Of a DNA stretch of 8,808 nucleotides, positions 1 to 7,138 are shown in pieces. Below the pieces are notes generated by a model, which did not search any database, was not told the origin of the DNA, and worked only from the letters and a program-made list of their open reading frames with translations. The stretch's first letter is position 1. Each line of letters starts with the position of its first letter. Source of the stretch: Brevundimonas sp. UBA5866 (lineage in GTDB: Bacteria > Pseudomonadota > Alphaproteobacteria > Caulobacterales > Caulobacteraceae). The translations under genes and the position numbers were made by a program. The stretch spans positions 1-8,808 of the forward strand of contig NZ_DJFS01000075.1 in the NCBI RefSeq assembly GCF_002432125.1, read 5' to 3'.

Positions 1-327
1 GGCCAGTCGCAGGGGCGCGTAAACGACCGCGCTGGCGTAGCGTACGGGCGGTTTAACCTCTGGCGCGGGCGGCGGCAGCACCGCGCCATGCATGGGCATG
101 ACGCAGGCGGCGCATTTGGCCCCGATGTCCTGTTTGATCGGACCGTCCAGACCGCCGATGTGGATCGTCTGCAGCCCTTCGGACGTGCACAGGACCACCG
201 GCTGGCCCGGTCGTGCCGCCGCCAGGGCGGCAAACGGCATCAGCGAGCCGACCATGACAGCCACGACCGCCGCCAGCAGGGCTAGCGCACGGTGAATGGG
301 CAGGACATCGTCGGACTTGCAGGACAC
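1..327 (-). CDS. DUF2946-like small exported Cys/His protein (partial, left edge)
   Basis: Open reading frame on the minus strand, still open at the window edge (109 codons visible). I start it at GTG 327, only four codons after an in-frame stop (337-339). The N-terminus then forms a signal peptide: charged n-region, hydrophobic core at about residues 14-36 and an AAA/AR cleavage region near 36-39. The internal ATGs at 255 and 240 would destroy it. The mature part has Cys47 (VVLCTSEG), then C72-AA-C75 followed by MPMH80 and a proline run. This Cys...CxxC...His layout in a roughly 110-130 residue exported protein resembles DUF2946 proteins, whose function is not established; they are often encoded near TonB-dependent or copper-related genes. 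Cys and His could bind metal, which is inference. There is no Shine-Dalgarno sequence, but a consensus promoter lies directly upstream. The family call rests on pattern only. Confidence 0.6.
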   Translation of the reverse strand, partial: MSCKSDDVLPIHRALALLAAVVAVMVGSLMPFAALAAARPGQPVVLCTSEGLQTIHIGGLDGPIKQDIGAKCAACVMPMHGAVLPPPAPEVKPPVRYASAVVYAPLRLA

Positions 328-333
328 GGGGGC

Positions 334-361
334 GTTCTAGCGTACCGGCGAAATCGTACAA
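334..361 (-). promoter_or_regulatory. Housekeeping-sigma promoter for the DUF2946-like gene, probable leaderless start
   Basis: On the minus strand, GCTAGAAC (334-341) matches all fixed positions of the Caulobacter housekeeping -10 consensus GCTANAWC. TTGTACG (355-361) resembles TTGACG at the -35 position, with a gap of 13 bases between the two elements. Only six bases separate the -10 from GTG 327, so transcription should begin at or next to the start codon. This predicts a leaderless mRNA, a common class in Caulobacter, and explains the missing ribosome binding site. Confidence 0.6.
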
Positions 362-452
362 GCGGCCAAACTGACCCATGCCGTTTATGGCTTTGCTAGA
401 CAGCGGGATAACGCCGTGCAACCGTGGTTGGACAACAATCCGGAGCTGTTTC

Positions 453-1853
453 ATGCGCCAACGTCTCGTACCGCTGCTGGCAGCGGCCCTGTGTGCATCG
501 ACCGCCTTTGTCGCCCCCGCCCTGGCGCAACAGGTTGAAAGCGGTGCGGGCGGCCCCGATCGACTGGCTCTGACGGTCTATAACAACAACATTGCCCTGG
601 TTGAGGACGTACGCACCCTGACCATCCAGTCCGGTCGGGTGCGTCAGGAATTTCCGGGTGTGTCGGCCTCGATCCAGCCCGAGACGGTGACCCTGTCGGG
701 GCGGGGGCTTGCGGTTGTCGAACAGAATTTCGACTATGACCTTCTGACGCCGAGAAAGCTGATGGAAGGGGCGGTCGGGCAACAGATCGAGATCGTTCGC
801 ACAAACCCCGGTAACGGTGCGCAGACGCGCGAACAGGCGCGTGTCCTGTCGGCCAATGAAGGCGTTGTGCTCCAGATCGGCAACCGGATCGAGGTGCTGC
901 GTGATGATGGCGCGCCGACCCGGGTCGTGTTTGACGGTGTGCCACCCAATCTGCGCCCGCGCCCCACCCTGAGTGTCACGCTGGATGCAACGGGGACGCC
1001 GCGCCGTGACGTGACCCTGAACTATCTGACCAGCGGGCTTCAGTGGAAGGCAGACTATGTCGCCCGTTTCGATGAGAAGGCCGGAAGGCTGGACCTGAAC
1101 GGCTGGGTGACGATGACGAACAATTCGGGTTCGACATTCACAGATGCCGTTACGCGCGTGGTCGCGGGGGCTGTGAATACCACCGGAAATAACGGGCGTG
1201 GAAATATGCGCGGGACCGTTCGTGGCAACGGCACCGGCACAGGTGCCAACGCCGCGGAAGGTGACGCCCATGTCTATCTGCTGCCCGAGCGCGTGACTGT
1301 GGCCAACAACCAGACCAAACAGGTCGGTCTGCTGGACGTCAGCAACGTGCCGGCGACCAAACGCTATGTATTCCAGATGGGCGGGTTCGGCACCTATGAG
1401 GCAGCGCAGGCGGCCGACGTGGGTATCGTGTTCCGCAGCGAACCGGCCCTGCCCGCAGGGGTCATGCGGGTCTATTTGCGCGGGGAAAATGGCGAGCCGC
1501 GCTTTATCGGCGAGGACCAGATCAGCCATTCGCCCGCAGGATCGGATCTGGTGATCTCGACCGGCAAGGCGTTCGATGTGACGGTGCAGCCGCGTCTGGT
1601 GTCGTCCGAACGGGTTTCAACGCGCCGCGCCGACCGTTGGCGTACGCGCTATGCGATGGAGTACCGCGTCCGCAATGCCACGGGCGAGGCCAAGACCGTC
1701 GAGGTCCGCCAGCGCGTTTATGGCCGTGACACCGAACTGACGGCCCAGAGCATCGAAGGTGAACTGGCCGATGCCTATACCGCCGTGTGGAAGGTGCAGG
1801 TTCCGGCCAATGGCGAGACGGTGCTGACGGCCACGATTACGACGGGGGGCTGA
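453..1853 (+). CDS. Exported DUF4139-type protein, first of a tandem pair
   Basis: A 466-residue protein of the DUF4139 type. The biochemical role of this family is unknown; bacterial members are exported and mostly beta-rich. I start at ATG 453 because CGGAG (441-445) sits seven bases upstream and the protein then begins with a signal peptide (MRQRLVPLL..., cleavage likely after ALA25, before QQ). An upstream in-frame ATG at 378 would bury that signal. Family marks are FDYDLLTP (93-100), VRTNPGNG (115-122), the segment GLQWKADYVA (195-204) and VANNQTKQV before the C-terminal half. Residues 242-267 form a Gly/Asn/Thr-rich low-complexity stretch just before that motif. The product is probably soluble in the periplasm or on the outer-membrane inner face; there is no lipobox and no membrane helix after the signal. 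It is followed after one base by a paralogue, so the two are surely co-transcribed and perhaps translationally coupled. No convincing promoter was found in 362-440. Confidence 0.85.
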   Translation: MRQRLVPLLAAALCASTAFVAPALAQQVESGAGGPDRLALTVYNNNIALVEDVRTLTIQSGRVRQEFPGVSASIQPETVTLSGRGLAVVEQNFDYDLLTPRKLMEGAVGQQIEIVRTNPGNGAQTREQARVLSANEGVVLQIGNRIEVLRDDGAPTRVVFDGVPPNLRPRPTLSVTLDATGTPRRDVTLNYLTSGLQWKADYVARFDEKAGRLDLNGWVTMTNNSGSTFTDAVTRVVAGAVNTTGNNGRGNMRGTVRGNGTGTGANAAEGDAHVYLLPERVTVANNQTKQVGLLDVSNVPATKRYVFQMGGFGTYEAAQAADVGIVFRSEPALPAGVMRVYLRGENGEPRFIGEDQISHSPAGSDLVISTGKAFDVTVQPRLVSSERVSTRRADRWRTRYAMEYRVRNATGEAKTVEVRQRVYGRDTELTAQSIEGELADAYTAVWKVQVPANGETVLTATITTGG

Positions 1854-1854
1854 T

Positions 1855-3519
1855 ATGCGTCCGTTGTGCGCCGTACTGGCGTGCGCGGTCGCGTGGGGGC
1901 CTCTGGCGGCAGCAGCCCTTCCAGCCATCGCGCAAGAGACGGGGGTTTCGCGCGCCGAAGCGGTCTCTGAACGTCCCGGGAGCGTGTCCGTCGTGGTGTA
2001 CCGCGACCGGCCCGTGGATACGGGCGAGCTTTTGGAGCGGTCACGCCAGAGTTGGTCGCGGCTAGACCTGGAAGGACTGGCCCTGATTGTCGAAAAACGG
2101 GTGGTGGATGTTCCGGCGGGCGAGGGCGTCATCCGTTTCAAGGGTTTGGCGACGGGTATCGTGCCCCATAGCGCTACGGTCGAAGGGCTTCCTGCCGAAC
2201 TGCTGGAGCAGAACGCGGACTATGACCTGATCTCACCCGCCAATCTGTTGGAGCGGGCGATTGGCGAGACGGTCACGGTTGTGCGGACCAATGCCGGAAA
2301 TGGCGAGGTGGTTGAACAGTCGGGCGTACTGCGTGCCGGTACCAATGGTGCGGTCGTTGAAATCGATGGCCGGTTCGAGGCGTTGGACTGTTCGGGGCTG
2401 ACCGAGCGGCTGGTCTTCGAGACTGTTCCCGAGGGGCTGGGCGCGACGCCGACGCTGTCGATCAGGACACGGGCAGAGCAGGCGGGCCGATACGAGGTCA
2501 CTCTGGCCTATCTGGCGACGGGACTTCAGTGGTCGGCTGACTATGTGGCGCGGGTTTCGGCGGACGAAAGCACGATCAATCTGGAGGGCTGGATCACGCT
2601 GGCAAACTTCGGCGGGACCAGCTTTGCCGATGCGCCCGTTTTGGTGGTGGCCGGTGATCTGTCACGTGATGCCGATACGCGGCCCATTGAGGTGCGGACC
2701 CGTATTGCCAACACGACTTGCTGGCCCCAGCAGCGCTCGCACGAAGGCTGGGAGCGCTATGCGACGTACCACGGGCCGCCCGCCATGATGCCGCCACCTC
2801 CGCCACCGCCCCCGGCTCCGGGTGTTGCAATGCGTATGATGGTTGAAGAGATTGTCGTCACAGGCAGCCGTATCAAGGCCGAACTACAGGAACTGGGTGA
2901 CTACAAGGCCTATGTCATCCCCCACCGTACGACGGTGGCCGCGCGGCAGACCAAGCAGGTGCTGTTTCTGGCCCAGGACAATGTCGCGGTAGAGCGCGTC
3001 GTGGTCCTGCCGTTCTCGCCGGCAGTGGACACGGCACCCGCCGACTTCGGTCAGATCGAACTGCGGGCCCCCAATATCGAAGCGAAGGGACTGGGAATTC
3101 CCGTGCCGGAAGGCGGCGTCGCCTTCTATGTGGCGACGGCGGACCAGCCGACGGCCTATGCGGGGTCGGATACGGTTTCCGACACGGCTGTCGGTCTGCC
3201 GGTCCGTTTCAGCTTCCAGACAGCAACAGGCATCACGTCAAAGGTGGTCGTCACGGGTGACGAGAGCCGTGGGCGCGGGGCACGCAAGCGTCAGGTGGAT
3301 AGCCACCGCATCACCCTTGCCAACACCACGGGGCTGGCAGTGGATGTGGAGATGCCGGTCGGTAGCTGGGAAACAGGAGCACGGGGTTTCCGGATCGAGC
3401 GCGAAGGCCTTCGCAGCCAGATCGATGCCGATACGGGACAACGTGTCTGGCGAACGAGACTGGCGGCAGGCGAGACGCGGACATTTGATGTCCGCTGGTC
3501 CTATGATGATCCGGAATAG
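1855..3519 (+). CDS. Exported DUF4139-type protein with internal poly-proline and TonB-box-like segment
   Basis: A 554-residue paralogue of the preceding protein. ATG 1855 lies one base after the upstream stop, and a run of six G (1844-1849) five bases ahead serves as ribosome binding site inside the upstream gene, so coupling is likely. The signal peptide spans residues 1-26 (cleavage AIA/QE). Shared family segments are ADYDLISP, VRTNAGNG (143-150), GLQWSADYVA (223-232) and VAARQTKQV. It is about 90 residues longer than its neighbour, partly because of a loop at about 268-350. That loop holds HEGWERYATYHGPP, eight prolines (313-320) and then VEEIVVTGSRIK (330-341), which reads like a TonB box. 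Two cysteines remain in the mature part, C179 and C289, and could pair in the periplasm. The C-terminal half is beta-rich by pattern and ends FDVRWSYDDPE. Its function is unknown. The gene stops three bases from the convergent pth stop, with no terminator between. Confidence 0.85.
   Translation: MRPLCAVLACAVAWGPLAAAALPAIAQETGVSRAEAVSERPGSVSVVVYRDRPVDTGELLERSRQSWSRLDLEGLALIVEKRVVDVPAGEGVIRFKGLATGIVPHSATVEGLPAELLEQNADYDLISPANLLERAIGETVTVVRTNAGNGEVVEQSGVLRAGTNGAVVEIDGRFEALDCSGLTERLVFETVPEGLGATPTLSIRTRAEQAGRYEVTLAYLATGLQWSADYVARVSADESTINLEGWITLANFGGTSFADAPVLVVAGDLSRDADTRPIEVRTRIANTTCWPQQRSHEGWERYATYHGPPAMMPPPPPPPPAPGVAMRMMVEEIVVTGSRIKAELQELGDYKAYVIPHRTTVAARQTKQVLFLAQDNVAVERVVVLPFSPAVDTAPADFGQIELRAPNIEAKGLGIPVPEGGVAFYVATADQPTAYAGSDTVSDTAVGLPVRFSFQTATGITSKVVVTGDESRGRGARKRQVDSHRITLANTTGLAVDVEMPVGSWETGARGFRIEREGLRSQIDADTGQRVWRTRLAAGETRTFDVRWSYDDPE
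2791..2880 (+). other. Poly-proline tract plus TonB-box-like motif within the second DUF4139 gene
   Basis: Codons 313-320 are eight consecutive prolines. Codons 330-341 encode VEEIVVTGSRIK. The core EIVVTG matches the TonB box of outer-membrane receptors (compare DTIVVTA or DTLVVTA in FepA and BtuB), and EEIVVTGSRI is typical of receptors in Caulobacterales and Sphingomonadales. In receptors it sits at the mature N-terminus before the plug; here it is internal. No plug or barrel sequence follows: the reading frame returns straight to DUF4139 sequence. Confidence 0.6.
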
Positions 3520-3522
3520 GTC

Positions 3523-4128
3523 CTAGCCGCCGTTTGCGGCCTGGCGCGGGCTGAACTTCGGGGCGGGGGCCAGACGCATGACCTCGCCCTGATAGCGCTC
3601 GTCATCGCCCTTGATGGCGAAGGGCAGGGCGTCGGCGCAGGCCTGCAGCATGGCATCCAGCCATTGTTGGTCGGCCTTGGCGAAATCACCCAGCACATGG
3701 GTATGCACCAGTTTGGGATCGCCGGGGTGGCCCACGCCCATGCGGGCGCGGCGGAAGTCGGCACCCAGATGGGCAATGGCTGAACGGATACCGTTCTGGC
3801 CAGCGGCACCGCCGCCCTTCTTCATGCGGAAACGGCCGGGGGCCAGATCGATCTCGTCGTGGAAGACGATGATCCTGTCCACGGGGACCTTGTAGAATCG
3901 TGCGGCCTCACCGATCGCGCGGCCGCTTTCGTTCATATAGGTCTGGGGCTTCATCAGCAGGATCTTCTCGCCCTCGATCTCGCCGTCCTGGATCTTGGAC
4001 TGGAACTTGGCCTTCTCCGGCCCGAAGTTCCAACGGCGTGCGATCTCGTCAGCGGCCATGAAGCCGATGTTGTGGCGGTTCTTTTCGTATTTTGCGCCGG
4101 GGTTACCCAGCCCTGCGATGATAATCAT
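3523..4128 (-). CDS. pth: Peptidyl-tRNA hydrolase
   Basis: Cytoplasmic enzyme that cleaves the ester bond of peptidyl-tRNA released from stalled ribosomes, recycling tRNA. At 201 residues it is normal for the bacterial Pth family. The full set of motifs is visible: GLGNPG (6-11, substrate-binding Asn9), RHNIGF with catalytic His19, TYMNESG with Asn66, HDEID (90-94) with Asp91, and GGGAAGQNG with Asn112. The residue before that Asn is Gln111, where E. coli has His113. GHPGD follows. The C-terminus is a basic/Pro-rich tail. ATG 4128 is the natural start; there is no strong Shine-Dalgarno sequence (AAGG is about 15 bases upstream). It lies downstream of rplY, the common alphaproteobacterial order, but a strong terminator separates them. 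GGCTAGAC, about eight bases upstream of the ATG, resembles a -10 element, so a private promoter with a very short leader is possible. Converges on the DUF4139 pair. Confidence 0.96.
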   Translation of the reverse strand: MIIIAGLGNPGAKYEKNRHNIGFMAADEIARRWNFGPEKAKFQSKIQDGEIEGEKILLMKPQTYMNESGRAIGEAARFYKVPVDRIIVFHDEIDLAPGRFRMKKGGGAAGQNGIRSAIAHLGADFRRARMGVGHPGDPKLVHTHVLGDFAKADQQWLDAMLQACADALPFAIKGDDERYQGEVMRLAPAPKFSPRQAANGG

Positions 4129-4161
4129 GGCGCGTGTCTAGCCTTGGATGCGGGGCAAAGA

Positions 4162-4193
4162 AAAGCCCCGCAGCGTTTCCACTGCGGGGCTTT
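4162..4193 (-). terminator. Intrinsic terminator downstream of rplY, ahead of pth
   Basis: A perfect 12-bp inverted repeat, AAAGCCCCGCAG / CTGCGGGGCTTT, with an 8-base loop. Read on the minus strand it lies about 22 bases after the rplY stop and is followed by TTCTTTG, which with the last Ts of the stem makes a U-rich tail. It is the strongest terminator in the window. The other strand also has a T-rich flank (TTTGATCTTTT), so it may also stop antisense transcription from the left. Confidence 0.85.
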
Positions 4194-4215
4194 GATCTTT
4201 TCGTTGAGACGAAGA

Positions 4216-4821
4216 TTAGCCTTCGGCTTCTTCCGAAGCGGCTTCTTCTTCTGCACCGCCAGCCGACGACTTGACCGAGGCGATCATGAAGTCGCGGTCG
4301 GTGATGGTCGGTTGGGCGTCACCAACGTTGGTGATGTCCGAGAAACGGATGTTGGTGTCATTTTCGACCTTGGCCAGGTCGATGATGAAGGCCGACGGCA
4401 TTTGGTCAGCGCGGATCATCACTTCAACTTCGTGACGGACGACTTCCAGAGTGCCGCCCTGACGGACGAACGGAGCTTCATCAGCGTTGATGAATTGGAC
4501 CGGCAGCGAAATCTTGACCGGAGCGGTTTCGTCAACGCGCATCAGGTCGAAGTGCAGCGGACGGTCGGTGACCGGGTCGAAGTCAACGGTCTTGGCGATG
4601 ACCGGTTGGGTCTCTTCGCCGTACTTCAGGGTCACCAGGTGGCCCAGGAGTTTGCCGGTGTAGAGCGACTTGCGGAATTCGCGTTCGCTCACGGAAATAG
4701 CAACCGGTGCTTTGTCGCCACCGTACAGGATACCAGGAACGGCACCAGCGCGACGCACTGCACGGGCGCTTCCGGTGCCCACGCCTTCGCGGACGTCAAC
4801 GTTCAGAATGATCTCGGCCAT
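4216..4821 (-). CDS. rplY: 50S ribosomal protein bL25, CTC-type (two domains)
   Basis: Binds 5S rRNA in the central protuberance of the large ribosomal subunit. At 201 residues it is the long CTC/TL5 form: an N-terminal L25 domain (about residues 1-88, with GTGSARAVRRAG and VPGILYGGDKAP) and a C-terminal beta domain (about 95-180, with FVRQGGTLEVVRHEVEV). A Glu/Ala-rich acidic tail (GGAEEEAASEEAEG) follows. I start at ATG 4821 (MAEIILNVDV), with AAGG/GCGAG 4-8 bases upstream as ribosome binding site. A TTG at 4836 would add five residues (MKASP) and overlap that site, so it is less likely. It has its own candidate promoter and a strong terminator, so much of its expression is probably monocistronic with some read-through into pth. 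Confidence 0.95.
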   Translation of the reverse strand: MAEIILNVDVREGVGTGSARAVRRAGAVPGILYGGDKAPVAISVSEREFRKSLYTGKLLGHLVTLKYGEETQPVIAKTVDFDPVTDRPLHFDLMRVDETAPVKISLPVQFINADEAPFVRQGGTLEVVRHEVEVMIRADQMPSAFIIDLAKVENDTNIRFSDITNVGDAQPTITDRDFMIASVKSSAGGAEEEAASEEAEG

Positions 4822-4909
4822 CGGGCTCGCCTTCAATACAAGTAAACGCCTGCGCTGAACCGTTGCCCGCGCGGCGGGGTCATGAACCCATCGAATTCAA
4901 GAGGGCGGT

Positions 4910-4938
4910 CCATTACACGGAACAGGGGGGTTACGCAA
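4910..4938 (-). promoter_or_regulatory. Candidate promoter for rplY
   Basis: On the minus strand, TTGCGT (4933-4938) and TAATGG (4910-4915) are separated by 17 bases. This is a moderate match to a housekeeping -35/-10 pair. It implies a 5' leader of roughly 80 bases before rplY. The -10 element is poor, so confidence is limited. Confidence 0.35.
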
Positions 4939-4946
4939 CCGCCCCT
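4924..4946 (-). terminator. GC-rich hairpin after the lipoprotein gene, possible weak terminator
   Basis: AGGGGGGTT and AACCGCCCCT can pair with one bulged G across a 4-base ACGC loop. On the minus strand the hairpin lies about 27 bases after the lipoprotein stop. It lacks a U-tract, so termination would be inefficient or factor-assisted. Its loop overlaps the candidate rplY -35 element. Confidence 0.3.
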
Positions 4947-4972
4947 GCCCCGATTGCCCGTAGATTCTCGGT

Positions 4973-6037
4973 TTAACCGGTAGGCTGTGACTGAGAATCG
5001 GCGGGCAGGACCACAGTTACAGGCGGTACCGACGTTGGTCGGGGGCCAGCGAACTGGGCGGTGCACTGGGCCAGATCGCGTACGATGTGGCGTCCGGTGC
5101 AGAAGATGTCCTCATAGTTTGGCTTGGCCGCGGCCAGGCACTGATAGAGCATCAGCTTGGACATATTGAGACAGAACTCGTTATTCGATTCTGTCGTCAG
5201 GGCGTCTGTATTGGCCTTGGCATCTTCACCCGCAGCGCCAAGGGCGGCGAGGGCGGCGATAGCCAGCGCATTCACGACAGCCGGCGTATAGGGCGCGCCG
5301 CGTACAGCGCGCTCGGTCGTTAGGCCGTTGCCCGAATGGGCGGCGGCAAACAGGCGGGCGCTTTCCTCGGCGGAGGGCAGGCGCGGGACGGACAGGGTCT
5401 TGGCGCTTTGCAGGCGACCCTCGCGATCCGGCACGGTCTGGGTGGCCCAGCGGCGGCGCGGATCATTGCGTCCCTGGATCGTATAGGCGTCGGCTTCGAC
5501 GCCGTCGGCGATCATCGTCAGAGCGTCGATATCGCGAATCAAGGTGCTGACCATCAGACCGACAGCCGCATCCGCACCCGGCAGGGTAGCGGCATAGGCC
5601 GGATCGGCGACGATTCGGCCGATCATCTGCTGGCGCTGGGTCGGATCGGCCGCAAACTGGCGTACGCCGGCCACGAATTCGGGAGACTGCAAGGCCAGGA
5701 TCGAGCCGTAGGCGATCATGCCGCGCGACATCTGGGCCGCGTCATAGGCGGCACCCTTGCGCAGTTCGGCCTGGATTTCCTCGGCGCTTTGGAAACCGCC
5801 GGCCTTGACCGTGTTCAGGTCACGCACAAAGGCGACATAGACCGAGGCGGCCTCGGCCACGCTCTGGTTCAGGGCGATGGGTGGCGGCGGAGGCGGCGGA
5901 GCCTCCGGCGGAGGGGCTTCAGGCGTCGGCGTCGAACAGCTAGCCAACACGGTGGCGGCAGCCATAGCGGCTGCCGTGAGGGTGCGGCCAGTATTCCATT
6001 GGCGCAGAAGGGCCGGACGCGGCGTCTTTTCGGGCAT
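4973..6037 (-). CDS. Proline-rich lipoprotein of unknown function with four C-terminal cysteines
   Basis: A 354-residue protein I do not recognise. It starts at ATG 6037 with AAGGGA nine bases upstream. The N-terminus has basic residues (to Arg18), a hydrophobic stretch and a lipobox VLASC with lipid-acceptor Cys34. Serine at +2 does not suggest inner-membrane retention, so outer-membrane placement is likely. Residues 35-54 are a Pro/Glu/Ala linker that includes PPPPPPP. The body (about 55-280) is Ala-rich and looks mostly helical, with segments such as VYVAFVRDLNTVK and VVNALAIAALAALG. Near the C-terminus four cysteines (C289, C300, C313, C325) are spaced C-x10-C-x12-C-x11-C, which suggests two periplasmic disulfides. 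A Pro-rich tail follows. It sits between prs and rplY, with a candidate promoter of its own near 6102-6130. No enzymatic motif is visible. Confidence 0.85.
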   Translation of the reverse strand: MPEKTPRPALLRQWNTGRTLTAAAMAAATVLASCSTPTPEAPPPEAPPPPPPPIALNQSVAEAASVYVAFVRDLNTVKAGGFQSAEEIQAELRKGAAYDAAQMSRGMIAYGSILALQSPEFVAGVRQFAADPTQRQQMIGRIVADPAYAATLPGADAAVGLMVSTLIRDIDALTMIADGVEADAYTIQGRNDPRRRWATQTVPDREGRLQSAKTLSVPRLPSAEESARLFAAAHSGNGLTTERAVRGAPYTPAVVNALAIAALAALGAAGEDAKANTDALTTESNNEFCLNMSKLMLYQCLAAAKPNYEDIFCTGRHIVRDLAQCTAQFAGPRPTSVPPVTVVLPADSQSQPTG

Positions 6038-6101
6038 CAGCGGGCTTCCCTTAGTACTTCGCTTACGGAGGAGGTCCCGGTGGGTCCGACTCCTGAGGGG
6101 G

Positions 6102-6130
6102 GATTTAGGCTGACTAATACGGTGTGATAA
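6102..6130 (-). promoter_or_regulatory. Candidate promoter for the lipoprotein gene
   Basis: On the minus strand, TTATCA (6125-6130) and TAAATC (6102-6107) are exactly 17 bases apart. TAAATC fits the Caulobacter -10 core TANAWC at every position and is preceded by GCC. The predicted leader of about 57 bases contains a hairpin (6069-6094) and then the AAGGGA ribosome binding site. Read-through from prs is also possible, since no good terminator follows prs. Confidence 0.45.
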
Positions 6131-6144
6131 TGGTTAGCCGAACC

Positions 6145-7077
<933 letters not shown>

Positions 7078-7138
7078 GACCGGTCATCCTTTCGCCGTGT
7101 TCGGACTGAAAAAACTGTGTCCAATGGTGTTGCTGCGC

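Noticed and set aside
384..412. TTTATG-N17-GATAAC and GCTAGACA (395-402) as promoters for the DUF4139 pair
   Set aside because: Each matches only about half to two thirds of the consensus, and CTGACC at 371 is too far from GCTAGACA. None was convincing enough to annotate.
53..454. A 133-codon minus-strand open frame
   Set aside because: It is out of frame with the DUF2946-like gene; the frame starting at GTG 327 has the signal peptide and Cys motifs, this one is Arg/Gly-rich.
396..1529. A 377-codon minus-strand open frame
   Set aside because: Antisense to the first DUF4139 gene, with His/Arg-rich composition typical of shadow frames and no motif.
2845..2880. Start or remnant of a TonB-dependent receptor gene at the EIVVTG motif
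   Set aside because: No plug-domain or barrel motifs follow in any frame; the sequence returns directly to DUF4139.
3859..4845. A 328-codon plus-strand open frame
   Set aside because: It is antisense to pth and rplY, both certain by motif. Its translation is low in recognisable features, and such frames are expected opposite GC-rich genes.
5336..6127. A 263-codon plus-strand open frame opposite the lipoprotein gene
   Set aside because: The minus-strand gene has a ribosome binding site, signal peptide and lipobox; the plus frame is Gly/Arg-rich shadow sequence.
6132..6144. GGTTAGCCGAACC just after prs as a terminator
   Set aside because: Only a four-bp stem with no U-tract; too weak.
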